Origin: Limonium bicolor
Taxonomy: Eukaryota > Streptophyta > Magnoliopsida > Caryophyllales > Plumbaginaceae
Assembly (NCBI GenBank): GCA_023374045.1
Contig: CM041776.1
Coordinates: 140,309,296 to 140,373,295, forward strand
Direction: 5' to 3'
DNA length: 64,000 nucleotides
The position numbers and the translations under genes were made by a program. The notes beneath the pieces were generated by a model. That model did not search any database, was not told where the DNA came from, and worked only from the letters and a program-made list of their open reading frames with translations. Numbering within the stretch: the first letter of the stretch is position 1; each line of letters starts with the position of its first letter. Positions 33,601-45,715 of this stretch are shown in pieces.

Positions 33601-35306
33601 TGATAAGTGTGAAACATATAGGCTTTTTAGGGTCTAATTACCTTATAATCTATAACAATTAAGACAATGTTTCCCACTTATTATGTGTTTTTCCTAAGAT
33701 TGATGTTTTGATATGAACTAATGCATTTTATATGCTAAATATAGGAAAACCCCAAAGAAATGAAGATTTTACATCATAAGGATTTCAACGCAACAAACGG
33801 GGAACAAATCCAGAAAAAGAGGCAAAAATTGGTCACATCCGGATCAAGATACCCGGATGCAAATCCGGACGTCACATGTCTGGATCCGGACGCAAGCTGG
33901 ACGTGACCCAAACTCTAGATCCGAGAGTTTTGTGTCTTGTCCGGATCCGGACAAAGATCCAGACACAACCCGAGTTTCAGATCCAAAACTGCTGTCTCAC
34001 GTCCGGATCTGGACACAGATCAGGACGTCACACAAACACGAAAAATAAAAACGCATCACGCTGATAATCGGGCTTTCGGCGCAATTACCAGCCGAGTGGC
34101 GATTTAGCCCATACCACATCTTTAATTAACATACACCCATACTCAATATGTTAAGCCTATGCCCATGCTCGTACCTAACTTCCACTAACCTGTGTTTATT
34201 TCTAAGCCTATTTAAACCTTCACTCAGCCTTCATTTCAATTCGTACCAGACGCTCCAGTCTAAACATTACACTCTCCTCCTCTCCCTCCATATCATCTGC
34301 TCATCCACGATAAACCCTTCATCTCCATTCACAAATCTTTCTCCGTAATTCTCCCCCTCACTCACAGAAACCTACTCACGGTGCTTCATTTAGCTGCGTT
34401 GGGATTGACATCCGGATCCGGACAGACCCTGAAGAACGCGTCCGGATCAGCGTCCGACCCCAGATAGCCGGACGTGACCAGACAAGAGTGGAAATTGCAG
34501 ACTCGGCGATGGCTTCTAAAATCAGTTTTTCTGCTAAATCCCTCTATCCTTGTGCTGTTTTATATTGAGTATTGTTATTTTGTCTATGGCTGAGTAGTCA
34601 GTTTTAATTTCGGTTTACTATGTATCTCTAGATTTATTATTTCGGAACCTTTGTGATTTTCTGCAGTACTTTAGAATAAAGTTCTTTTCCCTTATGACTT
34701 CCTAAACTTTTTAATATGATCAATTATTGAGTTTATCACTTTGTTAGCTTATAAGTGAGAACTGCGGCTATCAATTGACTACAGGGAAAGAACCAGTTAG
34801 TATAGAGATGGTAATTCCTCTAAACCACTAGCTGACCATTAATCTAGACTATGCTTAAAGCAATTAGTAAACAGTGGATTCATAACGAGAGTTAGGATTC
34901 GGTCTTTGCTAATTAGAATTCGTGGAGCAGGAGACCGAATACGGGTTATCCTTATTCTAGGGTTTTATTCAAAATTCTGTGGAAATCACTTAGGAGAAGA
35001 AACTGCAAATCGGGAGAAAAGTAGTAAACCGGAATTTCCTTTATCAAACAAAAACCAAATCAATTATTTACCTGATATTTATTGTTTATTGAACTCTTTT
35101 ACAACATTCACCATCACACACAAAAACCCCCAATTTGCTGTTATTTATATTATTCTTGTTTGTAAGTAGAAATTAAACTAGACACTGCCTCCTTTGGTTC
35201 GATACTCAGGGAATACTCCGAGATTTAAACTTGCTATAATCAACTGGTACACTTGCCGTTAGGTTAAACCCCCAACAACAATTTACCGTTAGGTTTTATC
35301 CCAACA
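33601..35306 (+). repeat. Athila-1 3' LTR
   Basis: 1,706 bases from TGATAAGTGTG to CCCAACA. Matches 51932-53638 at roughly 95 percent by eye; many differences are CG to TG or CA here. Contains TCCGGA-rich inverted repeats at 33838-34030 and 34410-34480 and a TATTTAAA box at 34208-34215. The short frames at 33857, 34148 and 34906 are LTR sequence. Confidence 0.93.
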
Positions 35307-36214
35307 ATCATCAACATGATTTTCGTGTCTTGATTGATCAGCTGGCCTTATGCTTCGTCCTTGCCGACACCAATAGCCAAGGATGGTCAATTTTTGACCA
35401 TTGACCATTCTTGGTCAATTTTGACTAAATGGGCACTATTTGAGGTTACTATTCACATTAAATATTATATTTGTAAAATTTTTGGTAAAATCTTCAAATT
35501 AAATTCCTAATATGATATTAGGTAGTATACATGTATTTTAGTATGTATACAAGGCCAACTAGCCACTCAAAACCAATTTCGAAGACAATTACAAAAACAT
35601 GTTTTAAGGAGTTTTCGGGCTCCTTTTTGTGTCTTAACTCTTTTTAGAGTTTGGTTGGCTTTGAAATTAATTTTATTATTTTATTTTAGTACATTCACAT
35701 ATAATCAAGCCTTTAAAACCATCCAAGACTCATTCTAAAGACAATATATCCAAAATATGCTTTAAGGGGTTTTTATGGCATATTTTTGTCTTGAGTTGTT
35801 TCTGAGCTTGGTTTTCTTTGGTAATGGTTTCATAATGTTCTTAGCTTGATTATAAGACTTATGAATTCACTTTGGATCCTTATTGAGGTCATGAAGTCAC
35901 TATAGTTTCTTAAAACACATTTTTTAAAGAACATTTTTGTGCTCTAAGGTGCGTTTTCGGTTTAAACGCTAATTCTGCTTAATGCGTATTACTAATCTTA
36001 GATGTATTTCACATTTGAAATATATTGGGAACTTATTGGTAGCTCCCTAATTTATTTGTGTCCTTTAAAACACCTTTTTGCTCTAATTGTTCTTAAAGCA
36101 TGTTTTGGTATAAATTGTTGTTTAACACTTCTTCTAATGTTTCTAAGGCACGTTCTAGCCTTAGTATATCCTAATTAGATAGTTCATTAATATATTAAGG
36201 TTTGGGGTATTTCA
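35307..36214 (-). repeat. Element E left LTR, terminal part after Athila-1
   Basis: Starts with ATCAT, the target-site copy, and ends GGGGTATTTCA at 36214. It corresponds to the promoter-side end of an A/B-type LTR (tggtcaattttgac and aatgtgc-type motifs). Joined in length with 46667-47454 and 49125-51931 it gives about 4.5 kb, equal to B's LTR, so nothing is missing at the Athila site. Confidence 0.8.
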
Positions 36215-36251
36215 ATATACCCCCCTTAAAAGAACTTTGTCCCCAAAGTTC
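36215..36251 (-). other. Element E PPT and stem-loop
   Basis: PPT atataccccccttaaaa, then arms GAACTTTG (36232-36239) and CAAAGTTC (36244-36251). Same as A. Confidence 0.85.
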
Positions 36252-37095
36252 CTATGTATCTATATCTCTTAGAACACACCGGTAACTTCACACTAAAAGA
36301 TCATATAGATCACTCAATATCTGTATAGGCATTCTAACTCATAAGGTCTACCATATATATATACCTTTACCACACTTACCACACAACATATCTTTCGTAT
36401 GTTTCAGTAATCAAAATACTCTTTGTATATTCTTTGCTGCATACTCCTCATATAACCGGTCCGAAGACAAAGGTTTTCATGTCCTCGAGTTCATGAGCGA
36501 GTAATACAGAAAATACATGTCAACTCCAATTCCACTTTATGCTACTGCATCTACTCTTAACGTGGTTAATTGTGACCACTTGTAGGGAGTTTCAGGAATC
36601 ATCCGACCCTGATGTGATCAGCATCAGTGTTGAACTATCCTTTCACCCCAATTTGTGTTCAGTTTTCCTTGATCTGGCCAAGATCAAGTTCTACCTCCCA
36701 CGTCAACTTCAAACAACCAAATAATTATTCATGTAGCATTTTATATCTTTTAGTGCTTCTAGTCATAATCATAAATCAATACATCTCCAAATCATGGAAC
36801 TCAGTCCATCAGTCATTCTTAATTCACCTCTCAGCAATTACTTAAGGAATTTAATTCCTACCAGGTTCTATATCGGTCTCATACCGATTCTTACCTCATA
36901 ATACTACCATATTTGGTCTCATATCAATACATATCATAGGGATTTGAATTCCCTTGGAGTTTCTACTCCTCTTTTCCTGAATTCTCGCACCGAAGTTAAT
37001 GAGATAAGCCTCTAATACATCTGGTGTTCGCATCTAATTGTGCATAATAACCACAACCACATAAGAATGAATACATGTGTTTATATAACATACGT
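36252..37095 (-). other. Element E internal region, part 1
   Basis: No gag-pol. Contains the B/E conserved block at 36539-36724. Ends at D's insertion site; 37096-37100 (atcaa) is the target duplication. Confidence 0.65.
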
Positions 37096-37100
37096 ATCAA

Positions 37101-38765
37101 TGCAGACGTTATATAGTGAGTGTTTAGAACAGGTGTAATTAACATAAAAGAAAGAAATTAAAACCCAAAAATAACGTCGGGCTGCAAATAAATCCCGGTC
37201 GCAGTAGTATAGTGAAAATGTAAGCAACCGGATGTCGAACCGTGGGACTAATATACATATAATAGTACCTAAGCGTGTCACAGGAGGGGGGATTAATTGA
37301 CTTGTAAAATAAATAAAAAGAAAAGATAAAATAAACTAAGTTAACAGATAAATAAAATGGAACTCTGGGTCAGGTTAATATAATCTGCATAATTAAGCTA
37401 TCTCTACTGGTTTAATAATTTGGCAAGGTTCCTGTAATTATCTTAAGGACTAAGTCATAGCCTCATAAGAACTCGTTCACCTGTAATGCAAGGTTCTAAT
37501 CAAGGTTCAAGCAAAAGCCTGCGAACGGCAGAGGAGTATTGAGGAATTACATTTGCAACTGAATACTAACTTATTAAATCATAACAAGTTTCCTCCAGTT
37601 TTACGCCTTAATTAACCTGTCTATTTATCACCTGGTCTGATCAAAATAGACTTAGGAAAGCAATTTAATAAACTCATGACATTTATTAAAAAGGTGCGTG
37701 ATAACCTTTAAGCGTAACAAACTGTATATAATTAAAACCAGTAAAAATATAGCATAATTAATACAAACATATAATAACCATTCCCAGAGCGTACGTAAAC
37801 TAGCCTAACATATTAAATAGAATAACAGGAACAAGAATGATAGAAATCATCCGTAATCACTCCGTCTCGCTCTGCTATTTTGTATACGTAGGCTAGAGGT
37901 GGATTTTGTGGAATGAAGAGAAAATAAAATGGAGAAGACGGGAGGAAGGGATAATGGATCGGTAGTGTTTCTCGTGGAAGGGACTTCTTATTTTTGAGCA
38001 GAAGCTCGTGGCTTTTATAGAAGAAAAGAAGAAGAAAGCAGAGAAGATAGACAGACGCGTGAGGCGGTGGAAGATTGAGCTCGTTGATTGCTCTCATTGA
38101 TTGCAGGGGACAGACAGCTGAACACAGCCGCGTGAATTAAGGTAGGCGGAGTAGATAGATATGGCAGTGGACGAGTTGCAGACAGTCGGCGGAGCCAAGT
38201 TACAGAGACGACGGGCGCAGAAGGAATCCGGGCGCCTTCACAACCGCCTCCTTGACCGCCTGATAAGTGGCGGTCTCCCCTTGCCGTCTGCCTCCTCTAC
38301 CGCCAGCTACGGGGCGGTCCTCTCCTATTGTGTCCGCCTCGCGGTTGCTACTCTCTTGTCCGCCACTTAAGAGGCGGTAGCCTCCTCCACCGTCCGCCAC
38401 ATTGACCGCCAGGCGGTCTGTGTGTGGTGTCCGCCCCCCTTATGGGCGGTTGCATGCCCACTCGCGGACGTCTCAGCCTTCTCATGCGATATTATGTATA
38501 TTATACATATATATATAACAATCTTCAACCGGCTCTACATTCTTCGTTATAAGTCCGTTTTCTGAGCCGTTTGCGTCAATGCGTTCGTCTCTTTGCCTAC
38601 TTTACTTCCAGCTTGGTTTTCCTCATGTTAAACCAATAAATTTGTGAGATAAACAATAAAACATAAACTAGAGGAAAATTAACCGAAGTGGAGAAATGAG
38701 CAAGAAAAGTGCTAATATTATATATGAAATACACCTATAAATCATGCTCATTTGGACACTTATCA
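37101..38765 (-). repeat. Element D 3' LTR
   Basis: 1,665 bases, TGCAGACG to TTATCA in plus reading. TATA box TATAAAA (sense) at 38013-38019. A cluster of accgcc/ggcggt inverted repeats at 38242-38452. The open frame 37813-38097 (minus) lies downstream of the TATA and is repeated in the other LTR; it is leader, with no known domain. Confidence 0.95.
38242..38452. repeat. ACCGCC/GGCGGT inverted-repeat cluster in D LTR
   Basis: About a dozen accgcc or ggcggt units in alternating orientation, able to form several short GC stems. Sharply GC-richer than its surroundings. Repeated at 41935-42145. Confidence 0.75.
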
Positions 38766-39971
38766 CACCCCCACACTTATCTTTTTGCTTGTCCTCAAGC
38801 AAAATCACGTACCCAAGTAAGTAGGGAATGCTCAATACTAACAAATATTATTATGAAGGGTAGGATAAACACGATCTTTTTAACTTATTGAGGAGTGCGA
38901 AAAATTAACTGCTGGTGGCATAGGTGTGCTCAGGGTAAAAAAATAAAATATAGAGTTTCGGGGTATGATCTAAGGTACTTCAATGTTTCTTTTTAGGTGA
39001 CTCTGAGAACTTTTACCATGGCCAACTTCTCTCAAGAACGGGCTTTTGAGGAGAAAACAAAAGGAAAAATAGATTCATGCATTTGTTTCACTTTTGCATA
39101 AGGGATGAGAAGATAAGAGATAAGCACCAAGCTTTTGAATTTAAGAACACTCAACTCTCTTTTTTTTTGGTTGCCAATGGTGTCTCGCAAGTACCTTATT
39201 TTTATTTTTCTTTCTCTTTTTTTTTTAAACAGAGTAGTACCTCTTAGCAATCCCTAAGAGAGAAGACAGAAAGAAACCCTGAGCAATAAAATCCAACCAT
39301 TTGCAGATTATTTGGTCACACCGCATATAAAATGCTCCTCAAAAGTAATCAAAATTTTAAAATTTGTACCGTTTATCCCACAATTCATAACAGTATTTAT
39401 TCTTAAAGAGAACAACCCACATATACAGGGTCCATAATATTTGAATTGGACAAACGCATGATAAGGAGAGAGATTAAACATTTAAGCACAAATTCCACCG
39501 AAAGGGCACACTCCCCCACACTTAAATTGAACAATGTCCTCATTGTTCACCAGAAAAACAAGGGAAGGTTGCAGAAGACCTTTTCGGTAAGTAGATAAAA
39601 TAGAGATAACACATAGGTCACAAATAAACATTTAAGTACATAAACGCTCCTCTGCATTTTATTTAATTAAAAGCATAATTTAAGAACCTGGTACTCCCCT
39701 GATTTTATTTTTGCTTGCGTTTTAGGAGTTTCCCCCACACTTGAGCTTCAGCCTCAAGTAGCGTAGCTTGGTTGCGGTATCCACATGGAGGTGCACCTGC
39801 AGAAGACACTAGAAGCAACCATACTACAAACGGGGTTAAAAGTTAGCAAAAATAAAATTTTAAGAGAACCTGAAAATTAAAAGAGCATAAAAGCAAATAA
39901 AATAAAAGTACACCCGGGTTGCCTCCCGGGAAGCTGCCCTTCTTTAACGTCTTTGGCTAGACGCCTGCTCG
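38766..39971 (-). other. Element D 3' region with PPT motifs and AGGCAA hairpin
   Basis: Sense AAGTGTGGGGG occurs at about 39733, 39509 and at the LTR edge (38766-38779), beside ggacaagcaaaaag. A hairpin with arms CCCGGG at 39913-39918 and 39925-39930 and sense loop AGGCAA follows the ORF by about 40 bases. The rest is AT-rich and non-coding. Confidence 0.75.
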
Positions 39972-40559
39972 TTATCCTGGATCAAAACAAAACGTTACCT
40001 CGGCATATAAAATGAGAAAATTAATACTCCACAAAATCAGGTGTTTGAGGAGGTACTGCCGGGAACATAGTTCTAACAGAAGACCCGGCGGTGCAGATTT
40101 TTCTTCCTCAAATTGGAGGATGTAAAAATCCTCCTCTTGTTGTTGAGGCTTACAGAAAGAACGCTGTTCAATATCATCTTCAGAGAAAGTTAATTCTTTA
40201 AAGGTGATATTGGCGTTTTGTTTGGATATGATGGCGGGAGGTGATGGCAATTCCTTCTCTTCATTTTCGAGGATAAAAGTATCCTCATTGTCTGGGTATA
40301 TTATAGAGAAGGAGGGAAAATAGCGGTAATTGATTTTAGAGGGAGGGATCTCTATGAATGGCTCGTCTGTAGTGGGGTGTTCTACCTCTTGAACTGTTTC
40401 GCTCTTTGGTTGTTCTAGTAGTTGAGCGATTCTCTCCAGGTAGTCTGGTTGATCTTCTAACCAAAGTTGCTCTTGGACTATGAGACAATCCTCAAAATCA
40501 TGAGCTCCCCCACATTCGGAGCAATATAAATCCTGCCAAAATTCAAACGCTTCTTCCAT
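39972..40559 (-). CDS. Element D small zinc-knuckle (gag-like) protein, 195 aa, intact
   Basis: Intact frame from ATG 40559 to stop at 39972, the only protein in D. Near residues 13-25 it reads CSECGGAHDFEDC, a CX2CX3HX4C knuckle with the CGG-H spacing seen in Athila-type gag proteins. The rest is acidic, with Glu/Gln-rich stretches (EDQPDYLERIAQLLEQ and a later QQQEEDF). No capsid domain, protease or membrane segment is evident. The ORF stands where gag starts, about 215 bases after the primer site. It may help package D RNA into Athila particles or be a gag remnant kept for packaging; both are inference. I found no break in it. Confidence 0.75.
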   Translation of the reverse strand: MEEAFEFWQDLYCSECGGAHDFEDCLIVQEQLWLEDQPDYLERIAQLLEQPKSETVQEVEHPTTDEPFIEIPPSKINYRYFPSFSIIYPDNEDTFILENEEKELPSPPAIISKQNANITFKELTFSEDDIEQRSFCKPQQQEEDFYILQFEEEKSAPPGLLLELCSRQYLLKHLILWSINFLILYAEVTFCFDPG

Positions 40560-40773
40560 TTGCCGTGTACAGAGATTTTTTTTTTTTGTGTTTTTCTGTA
40601 TAAAACAAAACTACTGAAAAAGATTAGAAAATAAAAGGATTAGAAACAACATATTAATAATATAAACAAAATATAAAAGAAAATAAATATAAACAACAAA
40701 CAAAAATAATATAAACAAAATATTCTATTATAACAAGTGAATAATCCGGGGCTTAGGGACTAGAATAAACTAG

Positions 40774-40791
40774 TCCCCGGCAACGGCGCCA
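40774..40791 (-). other. Primer binding site, tRNA-Asp type (D)
   Basis: Sense TGGCGCCGTTGCCGGGGA, three bases from the LTR. This is the usual Athila-type primer site. Confidence 0.93.
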
Positions 40792-40794
40792 TTT

Positions 40795-42460
40795 TGCAGA
40801 CGTTATAATCTGAGTGTTTAGAACAGGTGTAATTAACATAAAAGAAAGAAATTAAAACCCAAAAATAACGTCGGGCTGCAAATAAATCCCGGTCGCAGTA
40901 GTATAGTGAAAATGTAAGCAACCGGATGTCGAACCGTGGGACTAATATACATATAATAGTACCTAAGCGTGTCACAGGAGGGGGGATTAATTGACTTGTA
41001 AAATAAATAAAAAGAAAAGATAAAATAAACTAAGTTGACAGATAAAGAAAATGGAACTCTGGGTCAGGTTAATATAATCTGCATAATTAAGCTATCTCTA
41101 CTGGTTTAATAATTTGGCAAGGTTCCTGTAATTATCTTAAGGACTAAGTCATAGCCTCATAAGAACTCGTTCACCTGTAATGCAAGGTTCTAATCAAGGT
41201 TCAAGCAAAAGCCTGCGAACGGAGAGGAGTATTGAGGAATTACATTTGCAACTGAATACTAACTTATTAAATCATAACAAGTTTCCTCCAGTTTTACGCC
41301 TTAATTAACCTATCTATTTATCACCTGGTCTGATCAAAATAGACTTAGGAAAGCAATTTAATAAACTCATGACATTTATTAAAAAGGTGCGTGATAACCT
41401 TTAAGCGTAACAAACTGTATATAATTAAAACCAGTAAAAATATAGCATAATTAATACAAACATATAATAACCATTCCCAGAGCGTACGTAAACTAGCCTA
41501 ACATATTAAATAGAATAACAGGAACAAGAATGATAGAAATCATCCGTAATCACTCCGTCTCGCTCTGCTATTTTGTATACGTAGGCTAGAGGTGGATTTT
41601 GTGGAATGAAGAGAAAATAAAATGGAGAAGACGGGAGGAAGGGATAATGGATCGGTAGTGTTTTTCGTGGAAGGGACTTCTTATTTTTGAGCAGAAGCTC
41701 GTGGCTTTTATAGAAGAAAAGAAGAAGAAAGCAGAGAAGATAGACAGACGCGTGAGGCGGTGGAAGATTGAGCTCGTTGATTGCTCTCATTGATTGCAGG
41801 GGACAGACAGCTGAACACAGCCGCGTGAATTAAGGTAGGCGGAGTAGATAGATATGCCAGTGGACGAGTTGCACACAGTCGGCGGAGCCAAGTTACAGAG
41901 ACGACGGGCACAGAGGGAATCCGGGCGCCTTCACAACCGCCTCCTTGACCGCCTGATAAGTGGCGGTCTCCCCTTGCCGTCCGCCTCCTCTACCGCCAGC
42001 TACGGGGCGGTCCTCTCCTATTGTTCCGCCTCGCGGTTGCTACTCTCTTGTCCGCCACTTAAGAGGCGGTAGCCTCCTCCACCGTCCGCCACATTGACCG
42101 CCAGGCGGTCTTGTGTGTGGTGTCCGCCCCCCTTATGGGCGGTTGCATGCCCACTCGCGGACGTCTCAGCCTTCTCATGCGATATTATGTATATTATATA
42201 CATATATATATAACAATCTTCAACCGGCTCTATATTCTTCGTTATAAGTCCGTTTTCTGAGCCGTTTGCGTCAATGCGTTCGTCTCTTTGCCTACTTTAC
42301 TTCCAGCTTGGTTTTCCTCATGTTAAACCAATAAATTTGTGAGATAAACAATAAAACATAAACCAGAGGAAAATTAACCGAAGTGGAGAAATGAGCAAGA
42401 AAAGTGCTAATATTATATATGAAATACACCTATAAATCATGCTCATTTGGACATTTATCA
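40795..42460 (-). repeat. Element D 5' LTR
   Basis: 1,666 bases, partner of 37101-38765. TATA box at 41706-41712 (sense TATAAAA). GC inverted-repeat cluster 41935-42145. Confidence 0.95.
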
Positions 42461-42547
42461 ATCAAACATCACAACTAATTGTATTGTGCTATGCACACTG
42501 TAGGTTACGTACTCAATACGTGAAATATAGGCTAAGCGATTGTACGC

Positions 42548-42583
42548 TCTACCCCCCTTAAAATGGATTACGCCCTCGTAATC
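42548..42583 (-). other. Internal PPT-like tract and stem-loop (E)
   Basis: Tract ctctaccccccttaaaa, then arms GATTACG (42566-42572) and CGTAATC (42577-42583) around CCCT. Confidence 0.75.
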
Positions 42584-45500
42584 AACATTATAGCATCCTT
42601 GAACATAGGTTCAAGATGTTTATGTGTCATGGAGCATTCTAGGTTCCATGTAGTCTATCTCACATTATGATGGGTCAGATGATCTTCACCAAGGTATGGC
42701 TTAGTCTCTGTATCAAGGATTCTTATTGGTGTTTATACCAATCTTACAACTGGTTCAAGTGTAGTCTCTAAGGCTCCAAAGTATTTGTTAGATAAGTCTA
42801 TATTTTATTCAATTGGAAGATGTGAGTCACATCCTTCATTCTTCTCTTTTGTTAGGTATAACAAACCTTTAAGATACGGTCCACTAGCTCTTCTGCGCGA
42901 CTCTGATAATCTTGGGGCTTAGTTTGCCCTACATCCTCTTTATTATGTTTTACAACTCCTTTGTATCCTTATAGCTTAGGAATAAAGGTCTCTTAATGGA
43001 CGCGTGGTATCTTTATCTATCCAGTTCTCTGGAGATCTGATGTTCACACTCTTATTACGCCTTCCAGCGTCTGATTTATTTCCTACTAAATGACCCTCAG
43101 TCTGAGATTTTGTATGATCTGGACTTACTGTTTAGCGCTTATTGCTCTTCACAGTTTCCTCCAAAAATCTTGAGACATATAAACTGTTCATACTTACTAA
43201 TCAGTGCTCTTCACACTTCATAACTCTTAATTGTTTCCTCCTGGAATGAGTTCTCTGACTCTCTTAATCTCATTAGTTTAATTGTGTTCTTCCTCCTCCA
43301 TTGTTCACGGTAAATTGTTGTTTTGGTGTGAGTTTGCATCTCTGACTGTCGTACGGAGTCGACTACTTCTCGTGTTCCTTACACTACTCGTTTACATATA
43401 TGGGGTACCTTACTGATACATTGCCACTTACCCGACTAACTTATAAATAAGTCCATCAGGCCCACAAGCTCCTTTGGAGTGTGGTCGTCCCACGTCTCGT
43501 TTAAGTATACTCGTAGTGTCCATCACACGCTTGGTTATAGCTAATTTGTGAAGTATTCTATTGTCGATCTCCTCTTTCATCATTCCATAATAACACACAT
43601 GTCATTCTTCTTGAACTTAATCAAGGAATATCCATCTACTGGGTTCATAACTACATTATACCTTCTATATTTAGTACACACTCGATCCCTTAGTAATTTG
43701 CGGTCTCTTTCCTTAGAGCTTCCTATCTCATTTCTCATGTTGATCCACTAGGAATGCACTTCCAGTCCCTTACGGAATGGACAATGTGCTTCCTGAAATC
43801 TTTCATCACATGGTCCAGACTATTGACGTTACCGCACAGTCTGTCTCCCATTTCATCACCTTACTTACATCGGGTTTTAATTCATAAATCTGATTACTTT
43901 CGTGTCAATATTTGATGGCTTATATATAGTGGTTGCTTTGCTGCGCACTGTAACTTAATCTACCTGACAGGTATTATTCTCATGGCCTCCACTACCGAAG
44001 TAGCTTTAGCTGTCTTATATTGCCCATTGATGGCACAATTCTTCAATTGTTGACTTCAACGTCTTGTCTTATTTTCAATCCCTTTCTTGGTGTAACCACA
44101 CTGGGAGTTCTCTAATTTTGATGTTTGGCGGTTGCCGTCTCGTGTTGTAAAATGTTTATCTCTTAATATGAAGGTGTTCTGCTTCAATCTCAGGTTCGTA
44201 AGTAGGCTAATTTCTCTCACATTCTTTCATCCTTTATGATGTTATTTACCATGTAATTTAACCGGTTACTGAAAAAGTCATCCGTTGGATCACAAGCTCT
44301 TTTGAGCGTTGGTCACTTGACGTGCCATTCTGCGCACTCACAATGTTTATCTCTGACGATTGCTGATTCTTAAATCCTGGGTGTTGGATATGAGGTCTGT
44401 CTCTGCAGCCTTCCATATTATTTATGTGTATCTGGAATGTTCTAAGGTGTTTCAAGGTCTACGGTTCCCATTCTCTAATAGAGAGTATTCAATCTCTAAG
44501 AAGTGAAAGCCCTTTTTGAGGGGTTTATTCCCACTCATGGCCTCACAACAAGGAGAGGTATCCCCACCCTAAAAGGAATGGTTCATTCTCCACCCCTGTT
44601 AATAGCACTATCTCAACATTCTCATTGGTGCCCTTTCCTGGCAATTCTTTCTCAATTTAGTATAGGTTTCCATAACCACTCATATGTACGAGTTGTAGTT
44701 CATTCATGGCCTAGACAAGCCTTCTATGCTTTCCTGCGCCTTGAGCTCTATGTATTTAACATCCTTGGCTCGTAGGCCCTTAATGCTTGATTAGTCTCAA
44801 GTGATAGCCGGTGTTCGGTTCACTGTTATATTCTTAATCATCTGTAGGTTATCCACATGATTCTCTTGTTCTCTGAACTCTGCCAATGTTGGGTCTCATC
44901 ATTGAATGTAATATTGGGTTTCACAATAAGTTACAGTATCTCGCTTCCTGCTGTGGGAGTTCACTTAGGTAATCCGATGTTTTTCAGTGTCTGTGACAAT
45001 ACTTTCGCTCTCATCGACTTGCGCCTTTTAGCAATTAAGGATTAGTTCTCATTAGGCCTCTGCCTTCAGGTGTCTAAGTTGGATATTTACCCTGGATATC
45101 ATGTGCTGCCATGTCAATACTTTGTTCAACTTTCGTTGACTACGCCCCCCGTTAATGACTAATCATACTTGGGTGTTAATGAGTTAGACAAGCAATACTA
45201 AGCATCGTTTATGGGTCTTTTTCTGCTCAACTATACCAACTCTATGGTGTAGTCCTTTTGAGGTTCTCTCTTCCGTGATTGCACGTTTTTGATCCTAGGT
45301 AGGTCATTACTTAAATTTGTTTTCTCTGATTCTGTTTCTAGGGTTTGTCAATATCTTCAATGAAGAGTGCTGTTAATGGTATTATTCTGGAGTTCGTCCC
45401 ATTTTTATTGAAAGTTGTTATGTCCTCCATCTTCATTGTATGTCGTAATACCTTCCTAGTAGGTTATTACTTACATCCGGTCCTCTCACATGGTATTATT

Positions 45501-45695
45501 CTGGGAGTTCGTCCCATTCATTGTATGTCGTAATACCTTCCTAGTGTATTGATTTAGTGGTCGTGGTCAGGCCGTCAGGCCCTCCCAATGTTTCGCTCTT
45601 CAGTCTTAAGGATTTGTAATCCGTGTTAATATGTATTATATCCGTGGTTTTTACCATTTGGTCTTCACGGCTTCCCGTATATCTTCGTTGCGGCA

Positions 45696-45715
45696 GCACT
45701 TGCCAAGGCAAGTGC
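45696..45715. other. Palindrome conserved with B (E copy)
   Basis: Arms GCACTTGCC and GGCAAGTGC around AA; B has GCACTTGCT and AGCAAGTGC. Neighbouring bases (gcgccatgc, cagc) also match. Confidence 0.6.

Larger units (their letters stand above)
26371..35306 (+). mobile_element. Athila-1: 3' part of an Athila-like Ty3/gypsy element
   Basis: Plus-strand element cut at its left by B, so its 5' LTR and gag lie outside the window. It keeps pol from the protease-RT linker onward, a post-pol hairpin, a 3' ORF of the plant-transposon-protein type, a long 3' UTR and the 3' LTR. It is followed by ATCAT, which matches the ATCAT in front of Athila-2. Confidence 0.88.
37096..42465 (-). mobile_element. 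Element D: young non-autonomous LTR retrotransposon with target duplication
   Basis: The element proper is 37101-42460, flanked by ATCAA at 37096-37100 and 42461-42465. LTRs 37101-38765 and 40795-42460 differ at only about 15-20 positions by eye (near 1 percent), so insertion is recent. The internal region is only 2,029 bases, with a tRNA-Asp primer site, one small intact ORF, a post-ORF hairpin and PPT motifs, but no protease, RT or integrase. Primer site, hairpin and AAGTGTG-GG motifs match Athila, which is the likely helper lineage. Confidence 0.93.

Noticed and set aside
39972..40559. D's ORF as a host gene
   Set aside because: It lies between the primer site and PPT of an element with matched LTRs and a target duplication, and the knuckle spacing is Athila-type.
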